From the IMG/VR virus record IMGVR_UViG_3300017917_000358, positions 1 through 37,033 of that record: a DNA stretch of 37,033 nucleotides; one strand, given 5' to 3'. Under the pieces are notes generated by a model, which saw only the letters and a list, made by a program, of their open reading frames with translations, was not told where the DNA came from and made no database searches. The DNA comes from a virus. Shown piece after piece: positions 13,704 to 20,704 of the stretch; position 1 is the first letter of the stretch, and each line of letters opens with the position of its first letter. The translations under genes were made by a program, and so were the position numbers.

Positions 13704-14239
13704 ATAGATATTTTCCCAATTGCATTTACTACAGATGCAATACGACCAATAGCCATCAATTCTTGGGTAGTCATACCTTCTTTCTTTAGTGTGTCATAGT
13801 GAGCCTTGACACAGAAGTGGCACTTACCAATGATACTAGCAGCCAATGAGTACATTTCAAATTTCTTCTTTGAAACACCACCGTGGGTAGCGTAAGCATT
13901 CATACGCAATCCTGCAGGAAGACCTTTCATGCTTTCGTCTGCTGCCATTTCAGTAAATGGATACCAAACGTTGTTTTGAGCCATTAGAGAAGCCGCAGAC
14001 TTAGCCGCTTCACGCTCTGCTTCTGCGGTGAACAATGGACTATTGTGTTCAATCTCAAATGCTAGACCACCATTGCCTGCGGCAAGTGCTGATACATAAG
14101 CAATAGCGTGTGTATCAACTGGATCTAGACCAGAACGATTGATAACTGTATCAAGGTTTAACTTGATATCTTTAGAGTGATCTGGTATAGAGTCTTTTAC
14201 AGACTGTACCCAGTCTCCGTTAATTGTGATTGGATTCAT
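13700..14239 (-). CDS. ahpD: Alkylhydroperoxidase AhpD-family protein (179 aa)
   Basis: The motif KCHFCVKAH (around residues 141-149) with an upstream Glu fits the AhpD pattern E-x11-C-x2-C-x3-H. AhpD relays electrons to AhpC through its CxxC pair and is itself a weak alkyl hydroperoxidase. The length is typical of full AhpD (about 175). A standard ribosome site (AAGGAAATAAA) precedes the ATG. It is followed by a tRNA and lies in the same cluster as AhpC (15554-16099), so the phage seems to carry a two-part peroxide system. The partner that reduces AhpD is not in the window. Confidence 0.9.
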   Translation of the reverse strand: MNPITINGDWVQSVKDSIPDHSKDIKLNLDTVINRSGLDPVDTHAIAYVSALAAGNGGLAFEIEHNSPLFTAEAEREAAKSAASLMAQNNVWYPFTEMAADESMKGLPAGLRMNAYATHGGVSKKKFEMYSLAASIIGKCHFCVKAHYDTLKKEGMTTQELMAIGRIASVVNAIGKISI

Positions 14240-14248
14240 TTTATTTCC

Positions 14249-14824
14249 TTAAGTTAAATTAAATGCTTGCTTAACAAATGGTTCGTTAATCATCATTTGA
14301 ATAGCAACAATAACTAATACACCAGCGCCGATCCAAATAGTCTTGGGCCAGCGTTGCATGACTTTTGCTACTACAGTGCTACCATAAAGAATGATAGGCA
14401 CACTGACTAATAGACCAAAGATAATTAGCCACCAGTTACCACCTGCGGCTCCTGCAATTGCTAATGCATTGTCTAGACCCATTACAGCATCGGCCCAGAT
14501 GATTGTGCCCATTGCTCCCCAGAAAGTCGTTGCAGATTTTACATCACCATGATCTTCTCCACTGTCTGTCACAAGTTTATATGCGATATACAATAGAGCA
14601 ATACCACCGACTAAACGTAAGCCAGGAATCATCAATAGATATGTCAGTGCCGCAACACTAGCAAAGCGAACTGCTACTGCACCAAACGTGCCCCATAGAA
14701 TTGCTTTCTTGCGTAGATCCTCAGGTAGCTTGTTTGAAGCCATTGCGATAACTAGTGCGTTCTCTCCGCCTAGTACTACGTCAATTAAAATAATAGCACC
14801 TAGTGCCCAAATGAGTTCTAACAT
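14249..14824 (-). CDS. TerC-family integral membrane protein (191 aa)
   Basis: Predicted multi-spanning membrane protein with the duplicated TerC signature: DVVLGGENALVIAMA (around residues 15-29) and DAVMGLDNALAIAGA (around 112-126), each placing an acidic residue and Asn in a membrane helix. About six to seven hydrophobic segments are visible. Short TerC members are linked to metal (Mn) export or to metalation of secreted enzymes. It is 9 nt downstream of the aldolase gene. In a phage it may help the host cope with metal or oxidative stress; that is inference. Confidence 0.9.
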   Translation of the reverse strand: MLELIWALGAIILIDVVLGGENALVIAMASNKLPEDLRKKAILWGTFGAVAVRFASVAALTYLLMIPGLRLVGGIALLYIAYKLVTDSGEDHGDVKSATTFWGAMGTIIWADAVMGLDNALAIAGAAGGNWWLIIFGLLVSVPIILYGSTVVAKVMQRWPKTIWIGAGVLVIVAIQMMINEPFVKQAFNLT

Positions 14825-15445
14825 TTAATATTTCCCCGATGATAATACGATTTGACAAATGTGTTCTAATCGTTCAATGTGCTCAAATGCACGCCATGGG
14901 CTAGTGTCAATAGCAACTACACCATGTCCTTTAATTCCTACAATGTCGTACTTGATATTACCATAATCGTCAAGTTCTAGTTTCTCAAAACATTGATCGG
15001 CAAGTTCTTGACTGATCGGAGGAACATCTCCTACGTTAGGTGCTACCTTTGTATAGCGACTGAGTTCGGGGAAGTCATTAGCAAGTCTGCTTAATTCAAT
15101 TCCGCGATGCATAGCTGCCACGCAATAAGTGGGATGCAAGTGAACTACTACCCTAACATCGTCACTATGTTGTCCCATTGCTCTTTGCAAACCAAAGTGC
15201 AGGGGGATTTCTCCGCTAGGTTTTAAGTTCTTACTGATATCAGTGTAAAACTCTTCCTGCCAAAGCAATCCATGAATGCTGATCTTTTTAAATTGATCAG
15301 GTTGTAGTGTTTGCTTACGCACTCCACTAGGTGTAATGTAGAAATGATTCCTATCATGATGACGAATACTTACGTTGCCATCACGACTGGTAATCCAGTT
15401 TCTTTTATATGCTTCTACTAATGTGTCGCAAATTGTTTCTAGCAT
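14825..15445 (-). CDS. Class II aldolase/adducin-family protein (206 aa)
   Basis: Zn-dependent class II aldolase fold. The catalytic-type SGEIPLH (around residue 75), metal ligands HLHP (around 95-98) and a third His in KGHGVVAID (around 176) are present. The family includes fuculose- and ribulose-phosphate aldolases or epimerases and MtnB-like dehydratases; the substrate cannot be set by eye. ATG at 15445 was chosen because TAGGAT lies 6 nt upstream, not the TTG further up. The ORF starts 2 nt after the stop of a 23-residue gene, suggesting coupling. Confidence 0.88.
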   Translation of the reverse strand: MLETICDTLVEAYKRNWITSRDGNVSIRHHDRNHFYITPSGVRKQTLQPDQFKKISIHGLLWQEEFYTDISKNLKPSGEIPLHFGLQRAMGQHSDDVRVVVHLHPTYCVAAMHRGIELSRLANDFPELSRYTKVAPNVGDVPPISQELADQCFEKLELDDYGNIKYDIVGIKGHGVVAIDTSPWRAFEHIERLEHICQIVLSSGKY

Positions 15446-15447
15446 GT

Positions 15448-15519
15448 TTATCCTATAGAAGGGCAATCTTTACAGCCCTTCTGTTTGCAGTATTCTACAT
15501 AATCAGAAAAATCGTACAT
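15448..15519 (-). CDS. 23-residue Cys-rich microprotein
   Basis: A tiny ORF with a near-ideal ribosome site (AAAGGAGCAATC-ATG) and three Cys in CKQKGCKDC near its end. Its stop lies 2 nt before the aldolase ATG. An 8-bp hairpin (15457-15464 with 15475-15482) falls inside its coding region. It could be a metal- or redox-binding peptide or a leader peptide that controls the aldolase gene. Confidence 0.55.
   Translation of the reverse strand: MYDFSDYVEYCKQKGCKDCPSIG
15457..15482 (-). promoter_or_regulatory. Hairpin in front of the aldolase ribosome site
   Basis: AGAAGGGC and GCCCTTCT pair perfectly over 8 bp around a 10-nt loop. The hairpin overlaps codons of the 23-residue ORF and ends just before the TAGGAT ribosome site of the aldolase gene. 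Confidence 0.5.
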
Positions 15520-15553
15520 GATTGCTCCTTTCTTTATAGTCAATTATAGACGA

Positions 15554-16099
15554 TTATAGTGTCTCGCCACCAATTGGACGACTGCATGGGCATAGTTCGC
15601 CAGTTTGCAATGCGTCAAGGATACGCAATGTTTCATCTGGGTTACGACCAACATCTAGGTTGTTAACTGTAACGTGCTGAATAACGTTGTCAGGATCAAC
15701 AATGAATGTTGCACGAAGTGCCGCTCCTGCTGGACCATAGAAAATGCCAAGCTGATCTGCTAAACTATTTTCATCACGTGCAACATCAGCGAATGACCAA
15801 GACTTGGTCTTCTTTAGGTCTTCGTGTGCGTTACGCCATGCTAGTTTGCAGAACTCGTTGTCTGTAGAACCAATCAATAGAACTGCATCGCGGTCTGCAA
15901 AATCGCCATTGAGCTTGTCATAAGCAACAATCTCAGTAGGACATACGAAAGTAAAGTCCTTAGGATAGTATACAATAACTTTCCATTTGCCTTCAAAGCT
16001 TTTGTCAGTGATAGTTTCAAATGCGCCCTCTGGTGTAAGAGCACCGGGCTTAACGCCTGTTACTGCAAAACTTGTGATTTTATCGCCGATTGTTTTCAT
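15554..16099 (-). CDS. ahpC: Peroxiredoxin AhpC (181 aa)
   Basis: Typical 2-Cys peroxiredoxin. The peroxidatic Cys is in PKDFTFVCPTEI (around residue 53) and the resolving Cys is in the C-terminal GELCPCSRP. The length is close to bacterial AhpC (187). It reduces peroxides and is recycled by AhpF or, in some bacteria, AhpD, which is encoded about 1.3 kb downstream. A standard ribosome site (AAAGGAAATAAA) is present. Phage-encoded AhpC may protect the cell or virion proteins from peroxide during infection. Confidence 0.95.
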   Translation of the reverse strand: MKTIGDKITSFAVTGVKPGALTPEGAFETITDKSFEGKWKVIVYYPKDFTFVCPTEIVAYDKLNGDFADRDAVLLIGSTDNEFCKLAWRNAHEDLKKTKSWSFADVARDENSLADQLGIFYGPAGAALRATFIVDPDNVIQHVTVNNLDVGRNPDETLRILDALQTGELCPCSRPIGGETL

Positions 16100-16124
16100 T
16101 TTATTTCCTTTGTGTGTTAATGAA

Positions 16125-16490
16125 TTATTTTCTCTGTGCCCTACAATTGGGGCATATCAACATTAGATTGTCTTCCTTTGTATTGTAACTGTCACCATCA
16201 CGATACGTTACATCTAGCGGAATAGCGTGTCCGTTGTGTGTTTCACTATTACATGATTCACACTTGTGTCCTCTATTATTAATTAAGTACTGTTTGATCC
16301 AATCGGGAATCTTTGCCCATGCTTGTGGCTCTTTGGCTTCTTTCCATCGTTGAACATTTTCAAATGCTTTGTGGCGTCTTTGATGTTCTTGTTGGCAACT
16401 ATTATTACAGTACTTGTTAGTATATGAGTGACCCTTGATTGGGTTAACCTTTCCGCAATTTAAACAAGTAAAACAACCTAAATTTGACAT
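16125..16490 (-). CDS. HNH endonuclease (121 aa)
   Basis: The N-terminus has a zinc-finger pattern (CFTCLNCGK, later YCNNSC). The C-terminus holds CESCNSETHNGHAIPLDVTY and EDNLMLICPNCRAQ, which form the HNH core: Cys pair, His, Asn and Cys pair. It resembles free-standing phage HNH homing nucleases. GAGG lies 4 nt before the ATG. Two TAGAGCACT direct repeats (16506-16514 and 16519-16527) stand between its promoter and start and could be operators. It interrupts no gene here. Confidence 0.85.
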   Translation of the reverse strand: MSNLGCFTCLNCGKVNPIKGHSYTNKYCNNSCQQEHQRRHKAFENVQRWKEAKEPQAWAKIPDWIKQYLINNRGHKCESCNSETHNGHAIPLDVTYRDGDSYNTKEDNLMLICPNCRAQRK

Positions 16491-16505
16491 TATCCTCTTT
16501 CAATA

Positions 16506-16527
16506 TAGAGCACTTCAGTAGAGCACT
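16506..16527. repeat. Direct repeats TAGAGCACT, 13-nt period
   Basis: Two exact 9-nt copies (16506-16514 and 16519-16527) lie between the late-type promoter and the HNH start. They could be an operator pair. Confidence 0.45.
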
Positions 16528-16536
16528 ATATACTTT

Positions 16537-16544
16537 TATTTAGT
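16537..16544 (-). promoter_or_regulatory. Late-promoter-like ACTAAATA
   Basis: A minus-strand variant of TATAAATA, 46 nt upstream of the HNH gene, back to back with a plus-strand copy at 16557-16564. Confidence 0.45.
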
Positions 16545-16556
16545 GGTCTACACGTA

Positions 16557-16564
16557 TCTAAATA
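16557..16564 (+). promoter_or_regulatory. Late-promoter-like TCTAAATA
   Basis: A plus-strand variant of TATAAATA, 54 nt upstream of the DUF2061 gene. It pairs with 16537-16544 to make a second divergent promoter region. Confidence 0.4.
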
Positions 16565-16618
16565 TGCTACTATTATAACTAGTTTACCCATACTAAGTAA
16601 AGAGATTTGGGAGAAATT

Positions 16619-16792
16619 ATGGAGTCACACACAAGAACGATTGCCCGAGCGGCAAGCTGGAGAATAACTGCAACGGCTGTCACAGCCTTTTTTACTGGCT
16701 TAGAAGGAGCGATAATGATTAACATCGCTATGACAGTGTTTCATTATGTGCATGAAAGAATATGGTTGAAATTTAATTGGGGTAAAACGTAA
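16619..16792 (+). CDS. DUF2061 small membrane protein (57 aa)
   Basis: Matches the DUF2061 pattern: ESHTRTIARAASWRITATAV at the start, a membrane segment (GLEGAIMINIAMTVFHYV), then HERIW near the end. The role is unknown in the family. ATG at 16619 with GGGAG just upstream was chosen over a TTG at 16607. It is a lone plus-strand gene between minus-strand genes, with its own promoter and a terminator right after the stop. Confidence 0.85.
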   Translation: MESHTRTIARAASWRITATAVTAFFTGLEGAIMINIAMTVFHYVHERIWLKFNWGKT

Positions 16793-16818
16793 AAAGGGCA
16801 ACTTAGTTGCCCTTTTTT
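16791..16818. terminator. Bidirectional terminator
   Basis: AAAAAGGGCAAC (16791-16802) pairs with GTTGCCCTTTTTT (16806-16818) around TTA. A and T runs on the two sides let it end transcription both from DUF2061 (plus) and from the outer-membrane-like gene (minus). Confidence 0.9.
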
Positions 16819-16833
16819 ATTAAGTAGTTGCAA

Positions 16834-17382
16834 TCAGAAGCTGAATGTTAAACCTAGACCTACTGCATCTTCTTTGATAGTCTGATAAGACTTGCTAGCA
16901 TTCAAGTTTAGAGAAACTTTCTTTGCTACTGGGATGCTGTATGTAGCGAACGCAACTGTTTGCTTAGTGCGTACAACTTCGTCACTGCCTACACGTGTCT
17001 TAACGCCTAGTAGTGCAAAGCCAGGGCCTACTTTAACACCAGTGGTTGCACCAACTAGACCATATGTGTATTGACCGTTGTTTGCACCATTGAAGCCGTT
17101 GTCATGACCAACACCAACGAATGGGGTGATGCCTGCAACAGAGACCTTGTTGTTAGCAATAGTAGCTTCTAAGCTGTTTAACATACCGCCACCGTCTACA
17201 GTCGCAGTACGTGATTGCAAGTTTAGCTGGTAATCACCAAAGCCTTTACCTGCACGTACATATTGTGCTACGCTGTCCCGTGCGCCCTTAAGACCTTGAA
17301 CATTGTCTACGTCAACAGATACGAAATCTGCGGCGAAGGCAGAACTAGAGGCAAGAGCCAGGATTGCTAAGATTTTTTTCAT
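16834..17382 (-). CDS. Secreted outer-membrane beta-barrel-like protein (182 aa)
   Basis: A clear signal peptide (MKKILAILALASSSAFA, cleavage before ADF). The mature part alternates polar and hydrophobic residues in strand-like blocks and ends in LGLTFSF; a terminal Phe is the sorting signal of outer-membrane barrels. There are no cysteines. The size would suit an 8-strand barrel. Phage-borne proteins of this kind could block adsorption by rival phages or alter the host surface; no family is recognised. It has a ribosome site (AAGGAAAATACA), a late-type promoter 30 nt upstream and a terminator after the stop. Confidence 0.75.
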   Translation of the reverse strand: MKKILAILALASSSAFAADFVSVDVDNVQGLKGARDSVAQYVRAGKGFGDYQLNLQSRTATVDGGGMLNSLEATIANNKVSVAGITPFVGVGHDNGFNGANNGQYTYGLVGATTGVKVGPGFALLGVKTRVGSDEVVRTKQTVAFATYSIPVAKKVSLNLNASKSYQTIKEDAVGLGLTFSF

Positions 17383-17412
17383 TGTATTTTCCTTATAAAA
17401 ATTGTGAATAAT

Positions 17413-17420
17413 TATTTAGT
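17413..17420 (-). promoter_or_regulatory. Late-promoter-like ACTAAATA
   Basis: A minus-strand variant of TATAAATA, 30 nt upstream of the outer-membrane-like gene. Confidence 0.45.
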
Positions 17421-17432
17421 TCTTGAAAAGTA

Positions 17433-17741
17433 TCAAGAATCTTTTTCTAAAGTGACGGACCCATTACTGTGTCTATCTCTTACACTTTCAGTGTCTTGGA
17501 ACAAACGTTTTTCTTGTGCAGTCAGTTTGTCTTTGTGAGTTTTGCGTGGGTTACCGCACAAGAAACATTCAGGATTGCCGCAGTCCATTGCATGATGCTT
17601 TGCGTGGCGATGCGGCTCTTTAATGTGCTTGTCGTTAAAACCTAGTCCATGTTGTTTTGCAATACGAACTTGTCTAGCGATTGCTACGTCAGTTTTATGA
17701 CGACGGCGACTGTTTATAAATTTTGCTGTATCGTTACTCAT
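17433..17741 (-). CDS. Basic Cys/His-rich protein (102 aa)
   Basis: Starts MSNDTAKFINSRRRHKTDVA. It has a His-rich segment (HRHAKHHAMD) and a Cys cluster CGNPECFLCGNPRK (around residues 64-77) that may bind zinc. The N-terminal half is strongly basic, which suggests nucleic-acid binding. The ATG at 17741 lies 5 nt after the stop of the 52-aa gene with no clear ribosome site, so it is likely coupled. I do not recognise a named family. Confidence 0.65.
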   Translation of the reverse strand: MSNDTAKFINSRRRHKTDVAIARQVRIAKQHGLGFNDKHIKEPHRHAKHHAMDCGNPECFLCGNPRKTHKDKLTAQEKRLFQDTESVRDRHSNGSVTLEKDS

Positions 17742-17746
17742 ATATT

Positions 17747-17905
17747 TCAATTAGAAGGTTTTAACGGTGGGAACTTTAAATTCTTTTTCTGTTTGTGTGT
17801 CTCTAATTGTTGCTTAGTAGTTAGTTGCTTGACCTTTGAACAATCATGCAATTCTACTGATTTGATGAGCTTTTGCCCTGAACCAATACGTTTCAAGTCT
17901 ATCAT
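17747..17905 (-). CDS. Small basic protein (52 aa)
   Basis: ATG at 17905 with GGAG 8 nt upstream, TGA at 17747. The product is Lys/Gln-rich (CSKVKQLTTKQQLETHKQKK) and ends PPLKPSN. No family is recognised. An ACTAAATA box lies 18 nt upstream of the start. The good ribosome site and tight coupling to the next gene support it. Confidence 0.65.
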   Translation of the reverse strand: MIDLKRIGSGQKLIKSVELHDCSKVKQLTTKQQLETHKQKKNLKFPPLKPSN

Positions 17906-17923
17906 ATGATATCTCCGATACAG

Positions 17924-17931
17924 TATTTAGT
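17924..17931 (-). promoter_or_regulatory. Late-promoter-like ACTAAATA
   Basis: A minus-strand variant of TATAAATA, 18 nt upstream of the 52-aa gene. It overlaps the stop codon of the 187-aa gene. Confidence 0.45.
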
Positions 17932-18490
17932 CCCTAGAATCCTCGGGTGCAACAATCCATCCTAGCTTTAATAAATCTTCTCTGATTTCATCAGTGACAA
18001 AACTTTCACCTACGAAATTATTTTTCATGTACAGATAGTATTCTTGTTGCTCTTTGGTCAGGTTGTGATATTCTTCATCAGACATATCATTCCTTATACC
18101 AGAACAATACCAATCAATATAATCACCCTTCTCAACCATGTTTGCGACAATGCCGCCTGCACTGCGCCAACTTGCACTCCAACGCTTATCAGTTAGTAAT
18201 GGCCAAACATCATTCCTGATGAATTCGTTGTTACACATTGCGGCATATAGATTTTGTGCGTATGCTTCACTAGCCTTTGCCTTGTCACAAACCCACTGAG
18301 TAGAACGTAGGTCATATTCCATGTTGTCTACTTTCCACTCGTCAGTGGCTTCTTGTTCACGCCTACGCTCTTCCCATGACTTATAGAACTCAATCATTTC
18401 TTCTGCTTGTTCAGCAGTCTTAGAACCTTCTTCTACTTGTTTCATCTCACATTCAATATGAAACGATCCACGATCTGGACTTCTATTCAT
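17927..18490 (-). CDS. Conserved T4-like phage protein of unknown function (187 aa)
   Basis: The central region (DLRSTQWVCDKAKASEAYA, then AAMCNNEF, then WSASWRSAGGIVANM and GDYIDWYCSGI) matches a protein I recall in many marine T4-like phages; the function is not known. The C-terminal part is acidic and ends with a DEIREDLLKLGW segment. ATG at 18490 overlaps the TAG stop of the upstream DUF2452 gene, so it is coupled. There is no signal peptide or membrane segment. Confidence 0.8.
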   Translation of the reverse strand: MNRSPDRGSFHIECEMKQVEEGSKTAEQAEEMIEFYKSWEERRREQEATDEWKVDNMEYDLRSTQWVCDKAKASEAYAQNLYAAMCNNEFIRNDVWPLLTDKRWSASWRSAGGIVANMVEKGDYIDWYCSGIRNDMSDEEYHNLTKEQQEYYLYMKNNFVGESFVTDEIREDLLKLGWIVAPEDSRD

Positions 18491-18959
18491 CTTCAACCTC
18501 TATCCATGTATGATCGCCTAACCATTTAACTCTTGCTAGATATTCGTATTCTTCAGGTGCTCTGCTTGACCAATCATTGGGTCCTTGAATACTCAATCTA
18601 GTAAATTGTTTTCTATGGTCATATAACAACCAATAAGTATTACCATTTGATAACTGAAAATCGTATTTGGCAGCATGAACCATGTCTGTCAAATCAAGTC
18701 TGTGCTTAATCTGTTCGGCTTGCTTTTGCAAAACACTGACTAGTTCCATGATTCTATCATATTCTTGCTTGGCATGCAACCTCGCAACGTTCAACATGAT
18801 ATCTTTATGCTTCTCTACGGGCACTAGATCAAATTTGGGTCCGCTACTTTCTGTCGCATATGGAGTAACATTGCGATTGAAGAAATGGATCAGCGAACCA
18901 GAACTTGTAGAATCATAACTACTTCTTCCGTTCGCTGAATTTAGTTTGTCATCAGACAT
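18483..18959 (-). CDS. DUF2452-like protein (158 aa)
   Basis: Residues from about 42 on match the DUF2452 pattern: FDLVPVEKHKDIMLNVARLH, a helical QEYDRIMELVSVLQKQAEQI segment, then YDFQLSNGNTYWLLYDH. The N-terminus is Ser-rich. The role is unknown. Its ATG shares a base with the metK stop (TAATG), so it is coupled to metK. It is one of only two genes here that end in TAG (18483-18485); suppression would add about ten residues. Confidence 0.8.
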   Translation of the reverse strand: MSDDKLNSANGRSSYDSTSSGSLIHFFNRNVTPYATESSGPKFDLVPVEKHKDIMLNVARLHAKQEYDRIMELVSVLQKQAEQIKHRLDLTDMVHAAKYDFQLSNGNTYWLLYDHRKQFTRLSIQGPNDWSSRAPEEYEYLARVKWLGDHTWIEVEDE

Positions 18960-20059
18960 TAGAACAAATCAACATTTTCCCAAGGGAGATACGATTTACC
19001 AAAATGACCGTAATTTGTAGTTAGACTATAAATCGGTCTGAATAGCTTGAATTTATCAATAATTCCTTTTGGTGTCAAGTCTACATTTTCCCGAACCCAC
19101 TTAGTAAGTTCTCTTGCTTGAGTTGGGTCAGCAGTTTCTATATAGAAACTCATAGGATCTCTTAACCCAATTGCATAACTAACTTGACAAGTTGCCCAAT
19201 CTGCTCTACCGCTTGCCACAATGTTCTTGGCAATATAACGCATCATGTAGGCAGCACTACGATCTACTTTGGTAGGATCTTTGCCACTGAAAGCACCACC
19301 ACCATGAGGGCTATAACCACCGTAAGTATCCACAATAATTTTTCTTCCAGTGAGGCCACTGTCACCATCAGGACCGCCAATAACGAAACGCCCAGTAGGA
19401 TTAATAAAAAACTCAGTACCATTATCAACATACTCCTTAGGTAGTGTAGAACGAATAACTGCTTCAACTCCAACACGCACATCGCTGATACCTAATGTAT
19501 GTGAATGTTGTGTACTGCACACAACTTTAGCGATTCTTTTAGGTGTGCCATCATCGTTGTATTCAAATGTTACTTGTGACTTTGCATCAGGACCTAACCA
19601 ATGCAGCATTCCATTATTGCGTAATCTTGACAATTCTTCAACGATACGGTGAGACCAATATATAGCACTAGGCATATGAGTATCTGTTTCATTACATGCG
19701 TAGCCAAACATTAATCCCTGATCGCCGGCGCCGAATGTATCAGTGCCCAAAGCAATGTCTGCGCTTTGCCCATGCAATAAGTTAGTGATTTCAACTGTAC
19801 GCCAGTCAAAACCTTCTTGCTCATACCCAATATTTTTAATGACTTTGCGTACTGCGCTGTCTACTTCTTCTGTATGGAGTATGCCCTTGTACTCACCTGC
19901 AAGAACAACACGGTTAGTAGTAACTAGTGTCTCACACGCACAACGCAAACTAGGATCCTCTTTAGACATTACCAAATCTAATACTGCATCGCTGATAGCG
20001 TCTGCAACTTTATCTGGGTGCCCTTCTGATACACTTTCACTTGTAAATAGATAACTCAT
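18959..20059 (-). CDS. metK: S-adenosylmethionine synthetase (366 aa)
   Basis: Near full length (about 384 in E. coli). Clear motifs are the N-terminal SEGHPDKVADAISDAVLD, the ATP-binding GAGDQGLMFGYA (around residues 109-120), and the P-loop-like GGGAFSGKDPTKVDRSAAY (around 252-270). It makes SAM from methionine and ATP and could feed DNA or cap-like methylation, or methylation in the oxygenase operon. A ribosome site (AAAGGAAATCA) and a TCTAAATA box 17 nt upstream are seen. Confidence 0.97.
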   Translation of the reverse strand: MSYLFTSESVSEGHPDKVADAISDAVLDLVMSKEDPSLRCACETLVTTNRVVLAGEYKGILHTEEVDSAVRKVIKNIGYEQEGFDWRTVEITNLLHGQSADIALGTDTFGAGDQGLMFGYACNETDTHMPSAIYWSHRIVEELSRLRNNGMLHWLGPDAKSQVTFEYNDDGTPKRIAKVVCSTQHSHTLGISDVRVGVEAVIRSTLPKEYVDNGTEFFINPTGRFVIGGPDGDSGLTGRKIIVDTYGGYSPHGGGAFSGKDPTKVDRSAAYMMRYIAKNIVASGRADWATCQVSYAIGLRDPMSFYIETADPTQARELTKWVRENVDLTPKGIIDKFKLFRPIYSLTTNYGHFGKSYLPWENVDLF

Positions 20060-20076
20060 TGATTTCCTTTGTTGAG

Positions 20077-20084
20077 TATTTAGA
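20077..20084 (-). promoter_or_regulatory. Late-promoter-like TCTAAATA before metK
   Basis: A minus-strand variant of TATAAATA, 17 nt upstream of the metK ATG. It overlaps the stop of the hydrolase gene. Confidence 0.45.
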
Positions 20085-20652
20085 TGTCCTGTTTATGCTC
20101 GTCTTTTTTAGTTTTCTTTGATTTGGAATAGAAAATATGATTCCCAATTTTAGCTACCTGACGATAAGGCCAACTAGGGTCAATATGAATACTGTGGAAG
20201 AACAACGCGGTAGTGGGTACAATTTCTTTGTATCTATCGTATGCTAATACTTGATACGCTACTTCCTCAGATTCTTTATACTTTCTTGAATTCTTATTTG
20301 GTTCGCTTTTACCTTCGCAAACCCAACTAAACTGACAAACTTTGTTTTCTTCAACAGTTATAGATTGGTATATTACATGACAGGGAGTTTTAGCAAAGCC
20401 ATGTGCAACTCTATTCATCACTACTCTAGCTACAGCAGCCTTACCTTCTACTGATTCAGATCCTGCTTCATAGTAGATGTTCTTAGTCATGCATAACAAT
20501 TGTTTAGGATCAATCTCTGCCGCGACTTCTTTTGGTTGTTCAGGTTCTACTTCTGGTAACTCGGGCACTGTTAATTTTATACCACAAATTAATATAAGTA
20601 GGCCCAACACCAATCTGCCACTTATAATGGCACTTTTCCTCAATGAGTTCAT
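20080..20652 (-). CDS. SleB/CwlJ-type cell wall hydrolase (190 aa)
   Basis: The C-terminal domain (from about residue 52) reads LLCMTKNIYYEAGSESVEG, AAVARVVMNRV and FFHSIHIDPSW, matching Hydrolase_2 (SleB/CwlJ) enzymes that cut peptidoglycan. The conserved Glu of YYEA is present. The N-terminus is basic and then hydrophobic (LVLGLLILICGIKL), a membrane or signal-arrest-release anchor, followed by a Pro/Glu linker. It is a likely endolysin or a virion hydrolase. An extended -10 promoter (20669-20674) and a ribosome site (GAAAGGACATT) precede it. Confidence 0.9.
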   Translation of the reverse strand: MNSLRKSAIISGRLVLGLLILICGIKLTVPELPEVEPEQPKEVAAEIDPKQLLCMTKNIYYEAGSESVEGKAAVARVVMNRVAHGFAKTPCHVIYQSITVEENKVCQFSWVCEGKSEPNKNSRKYKESEEVAYQVLAYDRYKEIVPTTALFFHSIHIDPSWPYRQVAKIGNHIFYSKSKKTKKDEHKQDI

Positions 20653-20668
20653 AATGTCCTTTCGGTTA

Positions 20669-20674
20669 ATTATA
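20669..20674 (-). promoter_or_regulatory. Extended -10 promoter (TGTTATAAT)
   Basis: Minus-strand TATAAT with an upstream TG at the extended -10 position, before the hydrolase gene. No good -35 box is seen. Confidence 0.5.
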
Positions 20675-20687
20675 ACACATGAGTCGG

Positions 20688-20704
20688 GGTTATCCTAAAT
20701 TAGG
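20688..20704. repeat. Inverted repeat at the end of the 643-aa gene
   Basis: TATCCTAA and TTAGGATA are separated by one base and overlap the stop codon. It forms a short hairpin without a T-run, so it is only a possible weak transcript end. Confidence 0.4.

Noticed and set aside
16125-16490. HNH gene as part of an intron
   Set aside because: The flanking genes are complete and unrelated, so no split gene is present.
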